NCBI RefSeq assembly: GCF_000472445.1
Contig: NZ_AXAJ01000008.1
Span: 1 to 63,106, forward strand
Direction of reading: 5' to 3'
DNA from: Burkholderia sp. WSM2230
Lineage (GTDB): Bacteria > Pseudomonadota > Gammaproteobacteria > Burkholderiales > Burkholderiaceae
DNA: 63,106 nt
The position numbers were made by a program, and so were the translations under genes. Below are positions 8,671-17,598 of this stretch, one piece after another. How positions within the stretch are numbered: position 1 is the first letter of the stretch; each line of letters begins with the position of its first letter. The notes below the pieces were generated by a model that was given only the letters and a program-made list of their open reading frames with translations, was not told the origin of the DNA and did not search any database.

Positions 8671-8686
8671 GTCGACCGCGGTCGAC
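8671..8686. promoter_or_regulatory. 16-bp perfect palindrome upstream of madL
   Basis: GTCGACCGCGGTCGAC is a perfect palindrome just upstream of the madL ribosome-binding site, on the downstream side of a possible -10 box. The position suits an operator in the 5' leader. Which protein would bind it is unknown; MdcR is one candidate. Confidence 0.4.
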
Positions 8687-8690
8687 GCTT

Positions 8691-8720
8691 GCTATAGTGT
8701 TTTGCCCGGCTTTCGTGCAA
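8691..8720 (-). promoter_or_regulatory. Possible madL promoter
   Basis: On the minus strand a weak TTGCAC (8720-8715) and a TATAGC (8696-8691) are 18 bases apart and lead into madL. The match to sigma-70 boxes is poor at -35, as expected for a promoter that needs an activator. Confidence 0.25.
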
Positions 8721-8992
8721 GGTGCCTGGTGACGGGTTTTATCGGCCTCTTGCGAGGCGGCTTTGCGTGGGCGGGCCGCGTTTTGACTGCCGGCCACCGG
8801 ATTTTCACGACATGGCGGAGTCTAGGGCAGACAGGGAATCGGCTTCAATCACCTTCGGCAAGCGTTTGTTATCGTCAAGCTAACGATTCGCAGCGCGCGA
8901 GGTGCAAAGCCATGTGTGGTGGGGCGTGCGCGCGGCTTAGGGGTTTTCCCTCGCGGGTGCGCATAACCGGCGCCTGTCCAGCGCATGCACAG

Positions 8993-9100
8993 GCCGACGG
9001 CAAACCGTTTGAAACGTTCGAAAAGGAATTCGTCGAGAAGGTCCGTCCCGCCTCGCTGATCAAGCGATTCGCTTCGCCGCAGGAAATTGGTGAGCCATGA
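8993..9100 (+). pseudogene. Fragment of a short-chain dehydrogenase gene
   Basis: Thirty-five codons (DGKPFETFEKEFVEKVR and on to IKRFASPQEIGEP) match the region of short-chain dehydrogenases just before the C-terminal VDGG segment. The frame then stops. Neither the Rossmann-fold start nor the active site is present upstream, so this is a relic. It lies in the same direction as a LysR relic 33 bases further on. Confidence 0.6.
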
Positions 9101-9133
9101 CATCGCAGCCGGCAGGCTTGCGCATTGTGGGGC

Positions 9134-9286
9134 GATCTGGACGGCCCTGAAATCGCACTGTGGGCGCTTTATCCCTCGCCGCACTTGCCAAGTGCTCGCG
9201 TTTCCGCATTTCTCGATCACATCAAGGAAGCATTCCCGTTGGGAAAGCCGGAGGAACTGGCGGGATTCATAGGATTCGAGTCGTGA
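9134..9286 (+). pseudogene. Fragment of a LysR regulator C-terminus
   Basis: Reading from 9134 to the TGA at 9286 gives DLDGPEIALWALYPSPHLPS followed by ARVSAFLDHIKEAFP. This is the typical end of a LysR effector-binding domain (xLYALYPSRRxLPPRVRAFIDFL). No other part of the gene is found upstream. Together with the SDR relic it marks a degraded SDR-LysR locus. Confidence 0.6.
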
Positions 9287-9302
9287 CAAGGAGAGGCAAA
9301 CG

Positions 9303-10238
9303 TCATTGCGTCCCGGCGACGACCTCGTTATTGCCGTCGTGACCAAAGCGTTCAACCACAAAGTCGATGAAGCTGCGCAGCTTCATCGATGTCTGCCGCT
9401 CGCGCAGATAGAGCAGACTGAGCTGCCGTTCCGGCGCGGCATAGCCGGGCAATACGTTACGCAAACGCTTCGCGCGCAGATCGTCGTTGACCAGAATTGC
9501 CGGCAGCATCGCAATACCGAGGCCACGTAGCGCAGCACGGCGCAGCGCTTCGGCGTTGTCGATTCTCAGGCGGCCATTGACCAGTACGCTCACTCGACCG
9601 TCCGCCCCGTGCAGGACCCATTCGGGCTGCGCGGTGTGCCATTCAGAGCGGGGCGGATACGCATAGGTCAGGCACTGATGAGTTGCCAGTGCATCAGGCG
9701 TTGCGGGGTTGCCGTGCGCTTTGAGATATGCGGGCGAAGCGCACAGCACGAGCCGATACGGCGTAAGCGGCCGAGCAACCAGGTCTGGATTGCCCAGCGC
9801 GCCGATGCGGATCGCTGCTTCGAAGCCATCGTCGACGAGATCGGACAGCGCGTCGGTCGCGACAATGTCGAGCTTTACCTCGGGATAGCGCTCGCAGTAA
9901 TCCCCGATTGCCGGAATCAGGCACTCGTTGCTGAACACGACGGGCGCTGTGACGCGCAGGCGGCCGCGCGGCGTCGCAAGATGGTCGAGCGCGAGCCGCT
10001 CTGAATCGTCGATCAGCCCAAGAATGTCGACGCACCGTTCGTAGTACATCTGCCCGAATGCGCTGATCTGCTGTTTGCGGGTGGTGCGATGAATGAGGCG
10101 CGCACCGAGCCGCGTTTCCAGTGCCTGCAGATAATTACCGACCATTGTCGGCGACAGGTCGCATGCCACGGCGGCCGCAGTGAGGCTGCCGGTTTCGACC
10201 ACGCGCACGAACACGGTCATCGCTTTGAGAAGATCCAT
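9303..10238 (-). CDS. LysR-family transcriptional regulator
   Basis: Regulator of 311 residues with a LysR winged helix-turn-helix at residues 3-62 (MTVFVRVVETGSLTAAAVACD, TTRKQQISAFGQMYYE) and an effector domain from about 90 (GRLRVTAPVVFSNECLIPAI). The frame extends further upstream, but the ATG at 10238 (MDLLKAMTVF) is the conserved start of this subfamily. It is divergent from a DHA2-type exporter, with 126 bases between the starts, so it most likely controls that transporter and itself from the shared region. The effector is unknown. Confidence 0.88.
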   Translation of the reverse strand: MDLLKAMTVFVRVVETGSLTAAAVACDLSPTMVGNYLQALETRLGARLIHRTTRKQQISAFGQMYYERCVDILGLIDDSERLALDHLATPRGRLRVTAPVVFSNECLIPAIGDYCERYPEVKLDIVATDALSDLVDDGFEAAIRIGALGNPDLVARPLTPYRLVLCASPAYLKAHGNPATPDALATHQCLTYAYPPRSEWHTAQPEWVLHGADGRVSVLVNGRLRIDNAEALRRAALRGLGIAMLPAILVNDDLRAKRLRNVLPGYAAPERQLSLLYLRERQTSMKLRSFIDFVVERFGHDGNNEVVAGTQ

Positions 10239-10364
10239 TGCCCAATCATAGTGGGTTCTGTTGCCATTCGCAGTGCGTTTATCAAGCCAGGTTTCAGTAA
10301 TACAGTCCGCAGCATGCGATGCACGTGCCGCCCGGCGCGCATCGCCAACCCATGCCCGGACATC

Positions 10365-11762
10365 ATGCGCACACACCTTCATTCGCCCAACCCGTCGTCG
10401 CGGCTCGCGTTGCTCGCGACCAGCCTCGGCTTTTTCATCATCTGTCTTGATGTCACAGTCGTGAACGTCGCACTCGCGCGATTACGCGATGACCTTGCAA
10501 TCGATTCGACAGCGCTCGAGTGGGTCGTCAATGCCTATACGTTGGCGTTCGCGAGCTTGCTCCTCACGGCGGGAGCGCTCGCGGATCGCTTCGGCGCGCG
10601 ACGCGTGTTCGTCGGCGGTTTCGCGGTGTTCACATGTGGGTCGATTGGATGCGGGCTGTCGGATGGCGCGGTAATGCTGGTCGCATCGCGCGTTCTGCAA
10701 GGCGTGGGCGCAGCGCTGTGCGTGCCGTCGTCGCTGGCATTGCTCGGCGAGGCGTTTCCGGACGCGCATGCCCGTGCGAAGGCCGTGAGCATCTGGGCGG
10801 GCACGGCGGCGCTCGCACTAGGCGCTGGGCCGTTGGTGGGCGGCGTGCTGGTGGACCGGTTCGGCTGGCCTTCCATTTTCATGATCAACGTGCCGATCGG
10901 CGTGGCCGGCATCTGGCTGACGCTCGCGCATGCACCCGACACGGTACGTCACGCAGCGCGTCGCATCGACCTGGCCGGGCAGGCACTCGCTGTTACCACG
11001 CTCGCCGCGCTGACGTATGCAGTCGTCGAAAGCGGCCGACTGGGATGGACGAGCGCGGCTGTGCTGTCGGGACTCGCGATATCGGTCGTCATGGGTGCGT
11101 TGTTCGTCATCGTCGAGGCGCGGCATGTGCAACCTCTGTTGCCGCTCGCGCTGTTTCGCAACGCTGCGGTCAACGTGAGCGCGCTGACCGGCTTTTCGTT
11201 GAACTTCGGGTACTACGGACTGATGTTCGCGATGAGTCTGTTTTTTCAGAGCGTGCGTCACGACACGCCGCTCGAAACCGGCCTTGCGTTTCTGCCGATG
11301 ACGGCCGTAGTGACTGTGGCGAACCTCGTATCAGGCAGGCTCACGGCGCGGTTCGGCTATCGCATGCCGATGGTCTATGGGCAAGCAATCGCGGCGCTTG
11401 GCTACCTCTTGCTGGCGTTCGTGCATGAGAACAGCAGCGCGCTTGCGGTCGCGTTGCCGTTACTGGCGGTCGGCACCGGCGTTGCTCTCGCGGTTCCCTC
11501 GATCAATACGGCGGTGCTGGCGCATATCGGACCGTCTCGCATCGGCATTGCTTCTGGGGTGCTGAATAGCGCGCGCCAGATCGGTGGAGTGGTGGGCGTA
11601 GGCGTGTTCGGTTCGCTCGTACGACCCGAGTCGCATCATGTCGCGCAAGGGCTGCATGTCGCGGTAACGCTGGCGCTTGTGATCACGCTCCTGAGCCTGG
11701 TGATAGGACGAACGCAGCTAGAAGGAACGAGGGCGCGGCATATGAACGAGCGCCGCGTATGA
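10365..11762 (+). CDS. MFS drug-efflux transporter, DHA2 (EmrB/QacA) family
   Basis: Inner-membrane proton antiporter of 465 residues with about 14 hydrophobic segments, the DHA2 pattern. Motif C-like and motif A-like features are visible: LDVTVVNVALARL in the first helix, GALADRFGARRVF after helix 2, and GAGPLVGGVLVDRFGW in helix 5. The ATG at 10365 is chosen because the protein then begins a few residues before the first membrane helix. An ATG 17 codons earlier is possible. The divergent LysR regulator suggests inducible export of a toxic organic compound. The substrate cannot be read from the sequence. Confidence 0.88.
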   Translation: MRTHLHSPNPSSRLALLATSLGFFIICLDVTVVNVALARLRDDLAIDSTALEWVVNAYTLAFASLLLTAGALADRFGARRVFVGGFAVFTCGSIGCGLSDGAVMLVASRVLQGVGAALCVPSSLALLGEAFPDAHARAKAVSIWAGTAALALGAGPLVGGVLVDRFGWPSIFMINVPIGVAGIWLTLAHAPDTVRHAARRIDLAGQALAVTTLAALTYAVVESGRLGWTSAAVLSGLAISVVMGALFVIVEARHVQPLLPLALFRNAAVNVSALTGFSLNFGYYGLMFAMSLFFQSVRHDTPLETGLAFLPMTAVVTVANLVSGRLTARFGYRMPMVYGQAIAALGYLLLAFVHENSSALAVALPLLAVGTGVALAVPSINTAVLAHIGPSRIGIASGVLNSARQIGGVVGVGVFGSLVRPESHHVAQGLHVAVTLALVITLLSLVIGRTQLEGTRARHMNERRV

Positions 11763-11824
11763 ACCCCGCTCGGGTTTCATGGCATGATCGTGCCACCTTT
11801 CACACCACTGCAGGAGCGTACGCC

Positions 11825-12112
11825 ATGGCGACTTACATTGTCTTCACGAAAGAAAGCACGCAGGATCAGGGTGAACTCGACATCTACCAAAGCAAGGTGG
11901 GCGAAACCTTCAAAGGTCATCCCGTCAAGATTCTCGCTGCATACGGACCGCAAGAGGTCCTCGAGGGCGAAGCACCGGAGGGCGTGGTGATCGCGGAGTT
12001 TCCGTCGACGGCGGCGGCGCGTGCGTGGTACGACAGCCCGGCGTATCAGGAAGTCGCGCAGCACCGCTTCAAGGGTGCGCGTTATCGCGCCGTTCTCGTC
12101 GAAGGCGTGTGA
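11825..12112 (+). CDS. DUF1330 family protein
   Basis: Small cytosolic protein of 95 residues with the ferredoxin-like dimeric alpha/beta-barrel fold of DUF1330. Signature residues are VIAEFPSTAAARAWYDSPAYQEVAQHR near positions 58-84. The ATG follows AGGAG at good spacing. Its biochemical role is unknown; members often sit beside redox or regulatory genes. Here it follows the DHA2 exporter in the same direction after 62 bases and converges on a LysR gene. Confidence 0.85.
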   Translation: MATYIVFTKESTQDQGELDIYQSKVGETFKGHPVKILAAYGPQEVLEGEAPEGVVIAEFPSTAAARAWYDSPAYQEVAQHRFKGARYRAVLVEGV

Positions 12113-12158
12113 AGAAGGGCTTCGCGCCTTCCGCGCGTGGGGCCCGGTGCGCATCGAG

Positions 12159-12234
12159 GCGATGTGTAACAGAGGTCGATACACATCGCGCCAGAACACC
12201 TATCCCGCCCAGCACGCATAAACGTGCGGACGGG
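12159..12234. terminator. Two inverted repeats between convergent genes, possible bidirectional terminator
   Basis: A perfect 9-bp stem (GCGATGTGT 12159-12167 with ACACATCGC 12181-12189, 13-base loop) is followed by a second hairpin (TCCCG...GCACG, CATAAA loop, CGTGC...CGGGA, 12203-12234). They lie between the DUF1330 gene and the convergent LysR gene. There is no clear T tract, so termination is an inference from position. Confidence 0.4.
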
Positions 12235-12336
12235 ATCCCGCTTCAAACCGCGTAACCGAACATAACGACTTGATCTGGTCACTCACAAAAGCAGATCAGA
12301 GCAGTGTCCGGAACGCGGCCCGGTCCTACTCGTGGC

Positions 12337-13254
12337 TTAGCTGCCTGTACTCGTCAAAGCGACGATAAAGTCAAGAAATGCCCTTGTTTTAGCCGGTGTG
12401 TGATGCCGCGACGGATGGTATGAATAGAGCGGAAAGCGCTCGTCCTGCCAATCCGGGAACAGGTTGACGAGCCGTCCCTCCCGAATCAGATCCTCGGCTG
12501 CAAGCAGCAGCATCTGCGCGATGCCGGAACCCGCGAGGCACGCGTTGAGGAGTGCGCTCGGATCATTCACCGTAAGTCGTCCGTTCGTTTCGACCACAAG
12601 CTTCTTGCGCTTGCGATGAAACTCCCACGGATACGGTTTTCCGGTTTCCGGATTCCGGAATTCGAGGCAGCTGTGCACGCCGCGACTTAGCTCTTGAGGT
12701 TCCGCCGGCCGCCCCCGGCGCGCGAGGTAGGAGGGCGCCGCGACGGTGACGACCGCGGTGTCCAGAAGCTTTCGCGCGATCAGACTCGATGAACGCGGTT
12801 CGCCGAATCGCAAGGCCAGGTCGAAGCCATCCATGACGAGATCGCCGAGATGGTCTCTTGCGATGAACTCGAGTTCGAGTTCAGGATGCGCGTCCATGAA
12901 TTCGTCGAGCCTCTTGCCCAGAATGATTCGCGAGAAAACCGGGTCGAGATTGATGCGCAATTTTCCGCGCACCGTCGCGGCGCCTCCTGCCGCGGCGGCG
13001 GCCGCTTCCTCCATTCCTCTCAAGTGCGGCATGACCTGCTCGTAGAATCGTCGACCTTCTTCAGTCAGGGAAACGGCGCGGGTCGTCCGATTGAAAAGCC
13101 GTATCTTCAGCCGCGTTTCGAGCCGGGCGATTGCCCGACTAACTCCGGGCGGCGACATACCCATCGCTTCGGATGCGGCCGCGAACGTCCCCGCATCCAC
13201 GACAGCAGCAAACACGCTGATGCCGCTAGAAATATTCTCGCTCGACGCTCTCAT
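12337..13254 (-). CDS. LysR-family transcriptional regulator
   Basis: LysR regulator of 305 residues from the ATG at 13254 (MRASSENISSGISVFAAVVD). The helix-turn-helix covers about residues 10-70 (AGTFAAASEAMGMSPPGVSR, NRTTRAVSLTEEGRRFYEQ). An alanine-rich linker (AAAAAAGGAATVRGKLRINL) leads to the effector domain. An in-frame ATG 28 codons upstream is possible but adds a sequence not seen in the family. It is divergent from the DUF4148-serine hydrolase-NmrA-aldo/keto reductase genes and is the likely regulator of that group. Confidence 0.87.
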   Translation of the reverse strand: MRASSENISSGISVFAAVVDAGTFAAASEAMGMSPPGVSRAIARLETRLKIRLFNRTTRAVSLTEEGRRFYEQVMPHLRGMEEAAAAAAGGAATVRGKLRINLDPVFSRIILGKRLDEFMDAHPELELEFIARDHLGDLVMDGFDLALRFGEPRSSSLIARKLLDTAVVTVAAPSYLARRGRPAEPQELSRGVHSCLEFRNPETGKPYPWEFHRKRKKLVVETNGRLTVNDPSALLNACLAGSGIAQMLLLAAEDLIREGRLVNLFPDWQDERFPLYSYHPSRHHTPAKTRAFLDFIVALTSTGS

Positions 13255-13456
13255 AGCCACTGGTTTCACTCGTTGAATGTCTGGGAATTCGTGAGCCGCG
13301 GGCCGGCCTCGCAAAGCTTCAATAGCACGCGACGACACATTAGTAACTATATGTCACCTTAGAAGTGCCATTCATGTCATTTAGTTTCTGATTCGGTTTA
13401 CCCACAATGCGTCCCAACAGCACGTTTTAACCGCAGACAGCCAAAGGAGCATTGCC

Positions 13457-13783
13457 ATGAATACCCGTCGTCTCCTGGTCACCATCGCGGCCGCCATCGC
13501 GTTCCCTGTCGCCGCACACGCTCAGGAATCCGGTTCCACCGTTACCCGTGCGCAGGTGCGCGCTGAGCTCGTGCAACTGGAAAGCGTCGGTTATCGGCCC
13601 GGCCGCGCCAATGATCCGCATTACCCCGCCGACATTCAGGCAGCCGAGGCGAAGGCGGCTCCGCGGACGGACGCCGGATCGCGAATCAGCAGCGGCATGG
13701 GCGGTGTGGACAGCGGTTCGTCGGAGTCGGGCGGTCGCTTCACCGCGCAAGTGCGTCGCAATTTTCTTTACGCGCACCGTTGA
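13457..13783 (+). CDS. DUF4148 domain exported protein
   Basis: Small secreted protein of 108 residues, typical of Burkholderiales. Residues 1-22 (MNTRRLLVTIAAAIAFPVAAHA) form a Sec signal peptide cleaved after AHA. The DUF4148 motif follows: TRAQVRAELVQLESVGYRPG and a DPHYPADIQAAEAK segment. Function unknown; such genes are often near regulators and stress-induced enzymes. The ATG follows AAAGGAG. It is followed by the serine hydrolase 51 bases later. Confidence 0.85.
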   Translation: MNTRRLLVTIAAAIAFPVAAHAQESGSTVTRAQVRAELVQLESVGYRPGRANDPHYPADIQAAEAKAAPRTDAGSRISSGMGGVDSGSSESGGRFTAQVRRNFLYAHR

Positions 13784-13834
13784 TCGGCGCGTCGCATCGA
13801 TCGTCATTTATGCCCTTTTTAGAGGAAGCCTGAG

Positions 13835-15148
13835 ATGACTGTCCTACTTGCTCGCCGCGACCTGCTGAAGAAAGCATCCGGCCTCATGGCGGTTGCCGCA
13901 GTGGGCGGATCGACCAGCCTGGAAACCGGGGCCACGGGAGCCCACCAGCAGCGGGATCGCGTTGTGGTCCACAACCCCGCGTATGCCACGATCGACCGTT
14001 CGCTGCAGCAGGCCGTGGACAACGGCACTGTCGTCGGCGTGGTGGCAATGGGCGCCACGCAGCGCGGGCTCATCTACGAGGGCGCATTCGGCCACGCCAA
14101 TCCGCAGACCGGTTCGGCGATGACGCCCGACACCGTCGTCTGGCTGCTGTCGATGACCAAGGCGTTCACGGCAACCGCCTGCATGCAACTCATCGAACAG
14201 GGCAAGCTCCGGCTCGATCAGCCGGCGGGCGACATCCTCCCCGAACTGAAGTCGCCGCAAGTGCTGGAAGGCTTCGATGCGTCCGGACAACCGAAACTGC
14301 GTCCCGCGCGAAACACGATCACGGTGCGTCATCTGCTGACTCACACATCGGGCTTCACTTACAGCATCTGGAGCCAGAACATCAGCCAGTACGAGAAGGT
14401 GACAGGCATGCTGGATATCGGCTACTCGATGAACGGCGCGTTCACGGCCCCGCTCGAGTTCGAACCCGGCGAGCGCTGGCAATACGGCATCAGCATGGAC
14501 TGGGTGGGCAAGCTCGTCGAGGCCGTGACCGACCAGTCGCTTGAAGTGTATTTCCGCGAGCGCATTTTCGCGCCGCTCGGCATGAGCAATTCGGGCTTCC
14601 TGATCAGCAGCGCGCAAAAGCGGCGCATGGCGACGATGCACAACCGGCAAGCCGATGGATCGCTCAAGCCCGCGCCGTTCGGGATCAACCAGCGTCCCGA
14701 GTTCTTCATGGGTGGCGGCGGCGCCTTCGGCACGCCGCGCGATTACATGGCGTTCCTGCAGATGCTCGTGAACGGCGGAACGTACCGGGGTGAGCGGGTC
14801 TTGCATGCCGATACCGTGGCGGCGATGTTCCAGAACCACATTGCCGACCTTCAGGTAACCGAAATGAAATCGGCGCAGCCGGCGTGGTCGAACAGCTTCG
14901 ACCAGTTCCCCGGCATGGCACACAAGTGGGGACTGTCGTTCGACATCAACATGCAGCCGGGGCCGCATGGCCGCAGCGCGGGGAGCATCAGTTGGGCGGG
15001 ACTGCCCAATAGCTACTTCTGGGTCGATCCGGTCAGGAAGGTGACGGGCACGCTGTTTACGCAGATCCTGCCGTTCTATGACCCGCGCGTGGTGGATCTT
15101 TACGGACGGTTCGAGCAGGGACTGTACGACGGGTTCCAGCGTGCCTGA
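13835..15148 (+). CDS. Serine hydrolase, class C beta-lactamase/EstB fold, probably Tat-exported
   Basis: Esterase or beta-lactamase-like enzyme of 437 residues. The N-terminus MTVLLARRDLLKKASG followed by a hydrophobic stretch resembles a twin-arginine signal. The nucleophile is Ser106 in S106-M-T-K109 (SxxK), in the sequence WLLSMTKAFTATA. Further family blocks are HLLTHTSGF, EPGERWQYGISMDWVG and the glycine-rich GGGGAFGTPRDY. Family members of this type are esterases or carboxypeptidases rather than antibiotic-resistance enzymes; the substrate cannot be told. A good AGAGGAAG ribosome-binding site precedes the ATG. It is likely co-transcribed with the DUF4148 gene and the reductases downstream. 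Confidence 0.85.
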   Translation: MTVLLARRDLLKKASGLMAVAAVGGSTSLETGATGAHQQRDRVVVHNPAYATIDRSLQQAVDNGTVVGVVAMGATQRGLIYEGAFGHANPQTGSAMTPDTVVWLLSMTKAFTATACMQLIEQGKLRLDQPAGDILPELKSPQVLEGFDASGQPKLRPARNTITVRHLLTHTSGFTYSIWSQNISQYEKVTGMLDIGYSMNGAFTAPLEFEPGERWQYGISMDWVGKLVEAVTDQSLEVYFRERIFAPLGMSNSGFLISSAQKRRMATMHNRQADGSLKPAPFGINQRPEFFMGGGGAFGTPRDYMAFLQMLVNGGTYRGERVLHADTVAAMFQNHIADLQVTEMKSAQPAWSNSFDQFPGMAHKWGLSFDINMQPGPHGRSAGSISWAGLPNSYFWVDPVRKVTGTLFTQILPFYDPRVVDLYGRFEQGLYDGFQRA

Positions 15149-15216
15149 GTGCCGGATCTCCGCTTATGGCGCGCCAACGAAACGAAACACAGTTGTTCGA
15201 GCAAGGAGAATCACAA

Positions 15217-16083
15217 ATGTATGCGATCACAGGAATAACAGGAAAGGTCGGCGGCGCGATGGCCCGCACGCTGCTCGCAGCCGGGCAGCCGGTACGCGCT
15301 GTCGTGCGCGACGCAGATCGGGCTCGCTCGTGGGCGGAACGCGGCTGTGAAGTGGTGACGGCCAACATGGACGACGCGACCTCGCTGACCGCCGCCTTCG
15401 AGGGCGCGCGGGGCGTCTTCATTCTGCCGCCGTCCGAGTTCGATCCGGCGCCCGGCTTCCCGGAAGCGCGTGCGGTCATCGACGCGGTGCGCGCGGCGCT
15501 TCAGTCGGCGCGACCTGGCAGGGTCGTCTGTCTGTCGACGATCGGCGCGCAGGCCACCGAAACCAATCTGCTCACGCAACGCACGCTGTTGGAGCAGGCG
15601 CTTCGCGACTTGCCGATGCCCATGACTTTCCTGCGTCCCGGGTGGTTCATGGAAAACGCCGAATGGGATGTCGCACCGGCGCGCGATAAAGGAGTGATTC
15701 CCAGCTTCCTGCAACCGCTCGACAAGCCTGTGCCGATGGTCGCAACCGCAGACGTCGGCCGTGTCGCCGCACAACTGCTTCACGAAACATGGAGCGGTGT
15801 GCGTGTCGTCGAGCTCGAGGGGCCGCGTCGCGTGACCCCGAACGACATCGCGGCCACGTTTGCCGGAATCCTTGGCCATACGGTACGCGCCGAGATCGTC
15901 GCGCGCGAGACCTGGGAGGCGCTGTTCCGCTCGCAGGGCATGAAGGAACCGCTGCCGCGCATGCGCATGGTCGATGGATTCAATGAAGGCTGGATCGACT
16001 TCGAAGGTAAGGAAGCCGACATCGTCAAGGGTGAGGTGCAGCTGGAAACCGTTCTGCGCGCTCTCGTCTCAGCACAGGCCTAA
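15217..16083 (+). CDS. NmrA-like NAD(P)-binding protein (quinone reductase-like)
   Basis: Atypical short-chain dehydrogenase of the NmrA/QOR2 group, 288 residues. The nucleotide-binding motif GITGKVGG is at residues 5-12, and the family blocks VRAVVRDADRARSWAERGCE and FLRPGWFMENAEW follow. NmrA proteins bind NAD(P) as redox sensors, whereas QOR2-like ones reduce quinones; which applies here is open. The ATG at 15217 is preceded by AAGGAG at 8 bases and gives a standard N-terminus; a longer frame from 15166 is less likely. It lies between the serine hydrolase and an aldo/keto reductase, in the same direction. Confidence 0.85.
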   Translation: MYAITGITGKVGGAMARTLLAAGQPVRAVVRDADRARSWAERGCEVVTANMDDATSLTAAFEGARGVFILPPSEFDPAPGFPEARAVIDAVRAALQSARPGRVVCLSTIGAQATETNLLTQRTLLEQALRDLPMPMTFLRPGWFMENAEWDVAPARDKGVIPSFLQPLDKPVPMVATADVGRVAAQLLHETWSGVRVVELEGPRRVTPNDIAATFAGILGHTVRAEIVARETWEALFRSQGMKEPLPRMRMVDGFNEGWIDFEGKEADIVKGEVQLETVLRALVSAQA

Positions 16084-16173
16084 CACGCGCGCATCTCGCG
16101 GCGCGTACACGATGCCGCGTGTCGACGTGCTCCGCGCGTCGTTCATCAAGTGGTTCATATCAAGGAGTTCGCT

Positions 16174-17196
16174 ATGGAATACAGCACACTCGGCCGATCG
16201 GGGCTGCGTATTTCCCGTCTTTCTCTGGGCGCCATGACCTTTGGCGCTGGCGCCGGCATCTGGGGCGACATTGCAGGCGTGGACCGTGTCGAGGCCACGG
16301 AGCTTGTCGCGATGGCCGTCGAACGCGGTATCAATCTGATCGACACGGCTGACGTGTATTCGCAGGGGCAGTCTGAAACGGTCGTCGGGCAGGTGTTGGC
16401 TGACCTGGGACTGGACGAATCACGCATGCTGGTGGCGACCAAGGTCCGGCTGCGCACGGGGACCGGCCACAATGACGTGGGTCTTGGCCGCTCTCACATC
16501 ATGCGGTCGGTGGAAACGAGTCTGAGGCGCATCGGGCGGGATCACATCGACCTCTTCCAGTTGCATGACCGCGATGCGCTCGTTCCGCTGGAAGAAACGC
16601 TTCGCGCGCTGGACGATCTCGTGACGCAGGGAAAAGTGCGGCACATCGGCGTTTGCAATTTCAGCGCGGCCGAGCTGGAGCGCGCCCAGGGAATTACCGA
16701 TCGGACACACTGGGCTCGCGTCGTCAGTAATCAGGTTCACTATGCGCTGACGAGCCGCGACGTCGAACATGAGATCGCGCCCGTTGCGAAGGCAAATGAT
16801 GTTGCACTTCTGGTCTGGAGTCCGCTTGCGGGCGGGTACCTGAGCGGGAAGTACACGCAGGGAAGCGGTGGGGAAGCGGGGCGTCGAACCAGCCTGAATT
16901 TCCCGCCGATCGACCCCGCAAAGGCGGATCCCGTCGTGAACGTGTTGCGGGAGATCGCGACGGAATTGAGCGCGGCGCCGGCTCAGGTCGCATTGGCCTG
17001 GATCCTCGGGCGCAGAGAAGTCGGTTCCATCATGGTCGGCGCGCGCACGGCCGAACAACTGGCAGCGAATCTCGACGCACAGCAAACCGTGTTGAGCGAG
17101 ACGCAGACCGAGCGGCTGAATCAGGTTTCGCAGCCGCACGTGCCGTATCCGTACTGGATGCAGCAGTTCCATGATAGGGATCGAACCACGGCGTGA
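16174..17196 (+). CDS. Aldo/keto reductase
   Basis: NADPH-dependent oxidoreductase of the AKR superfamily, 340 residues. The TIM-barrel signature starts MEYSTLGRSGLRISRLSLGAM. The catalytic Asp and Tyr lie in LIDTADVYSQGQSE near residue 60, and the histidine block DLFQLHDRD is near residue 127. AVSNIQxxY-like and nucleotide-binding blocks are present (SPLAGGYLSGKY, VGARTAEQLAANLDA). It resembles the YajO/Tas-like branch that reduces aldehydes and ketones. The ATG follows AAGGAG. It ends the cluster that starts with the DUF4148 gene; the physiological substrate is unknown. Confidence 0.9.
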   Translation: MEYSTLGRSGLRISRLSLGAMTFGAGAGIWGDIAGVDRVEATELVAMAVERGINLIDTADVYSQGQSETVVGQVLADLGLDESRMLVATKVRLRTGTGHNDVGLGRSHIMRSVETSLRRIGRDHIDLFQLHDRDALVPLEETLRALDDLVTQGKVRHIGVCNFSAAELERAQGITDRTHWARVVSNQVHYALTSRDVEHEIAPVAKANDVALLVWSPLAGGYLSGKYTQGSGGEAGRRTSLNFPPIDPAKADPVVNVLREIATELSAAPAQVALAWILGRREVGSIMVGARTAEQLAANLDAQQTVLSETQTERLNQVSQPHVPYPYWMQQFHDRDRTTA

Positions 17197-17598
17197 CGGC
17201 TGATTCGTGCGCATCACATACATAAACCATTTCACTGACGCATGATCCGGGAAGGGACCGATGGAGTGACTGATTGGCGAGAGCTTCTTCGCCGCGCGGC
17301 GCGGGCCGCCTTCTTCAGCGAGCGCCGACCAGGCAGTGGCAACCAACGTCGCCGCCTGCAAAGATGACCGGCGGGAATGACCACATAAATGGAGCGGCGG
17401 GCGCGGCGCGAGCCCCGGAATTGCGCGATGAACCAAAAAAAGCCGTGTTGCCTGTAAGGTCGGCCGCTCTCGCGCGACTAATCCCGACTGCTTCAGCCTG
17501 GCGCTAGCCAAACGGGAGGGCGGACGCCCTCGTGTGCGCCTGGCAGGCATGAAGCGGGACAACCGTACCGCGTCGCGCGACGCAAGGGCTTATGAGAC
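17197..17598. other. Intergenic region, no gene seen
   Basis: About 400 bases between the aldo/keto reductase and the cysteine-cluster gene. Short open frames on both strands are arginine- and alanine-rich and lack ribosome-binding sites. No hairpin or repeat stands out. Confidence 0.5.

Noticed and set aside
8249..8797. N-terminal extension of madM across madL
   Set aside because: It is open only because of codon bias; MadM starts at 8248 with a ribosome-binding site, and MadL fills the upstream region in another frame.
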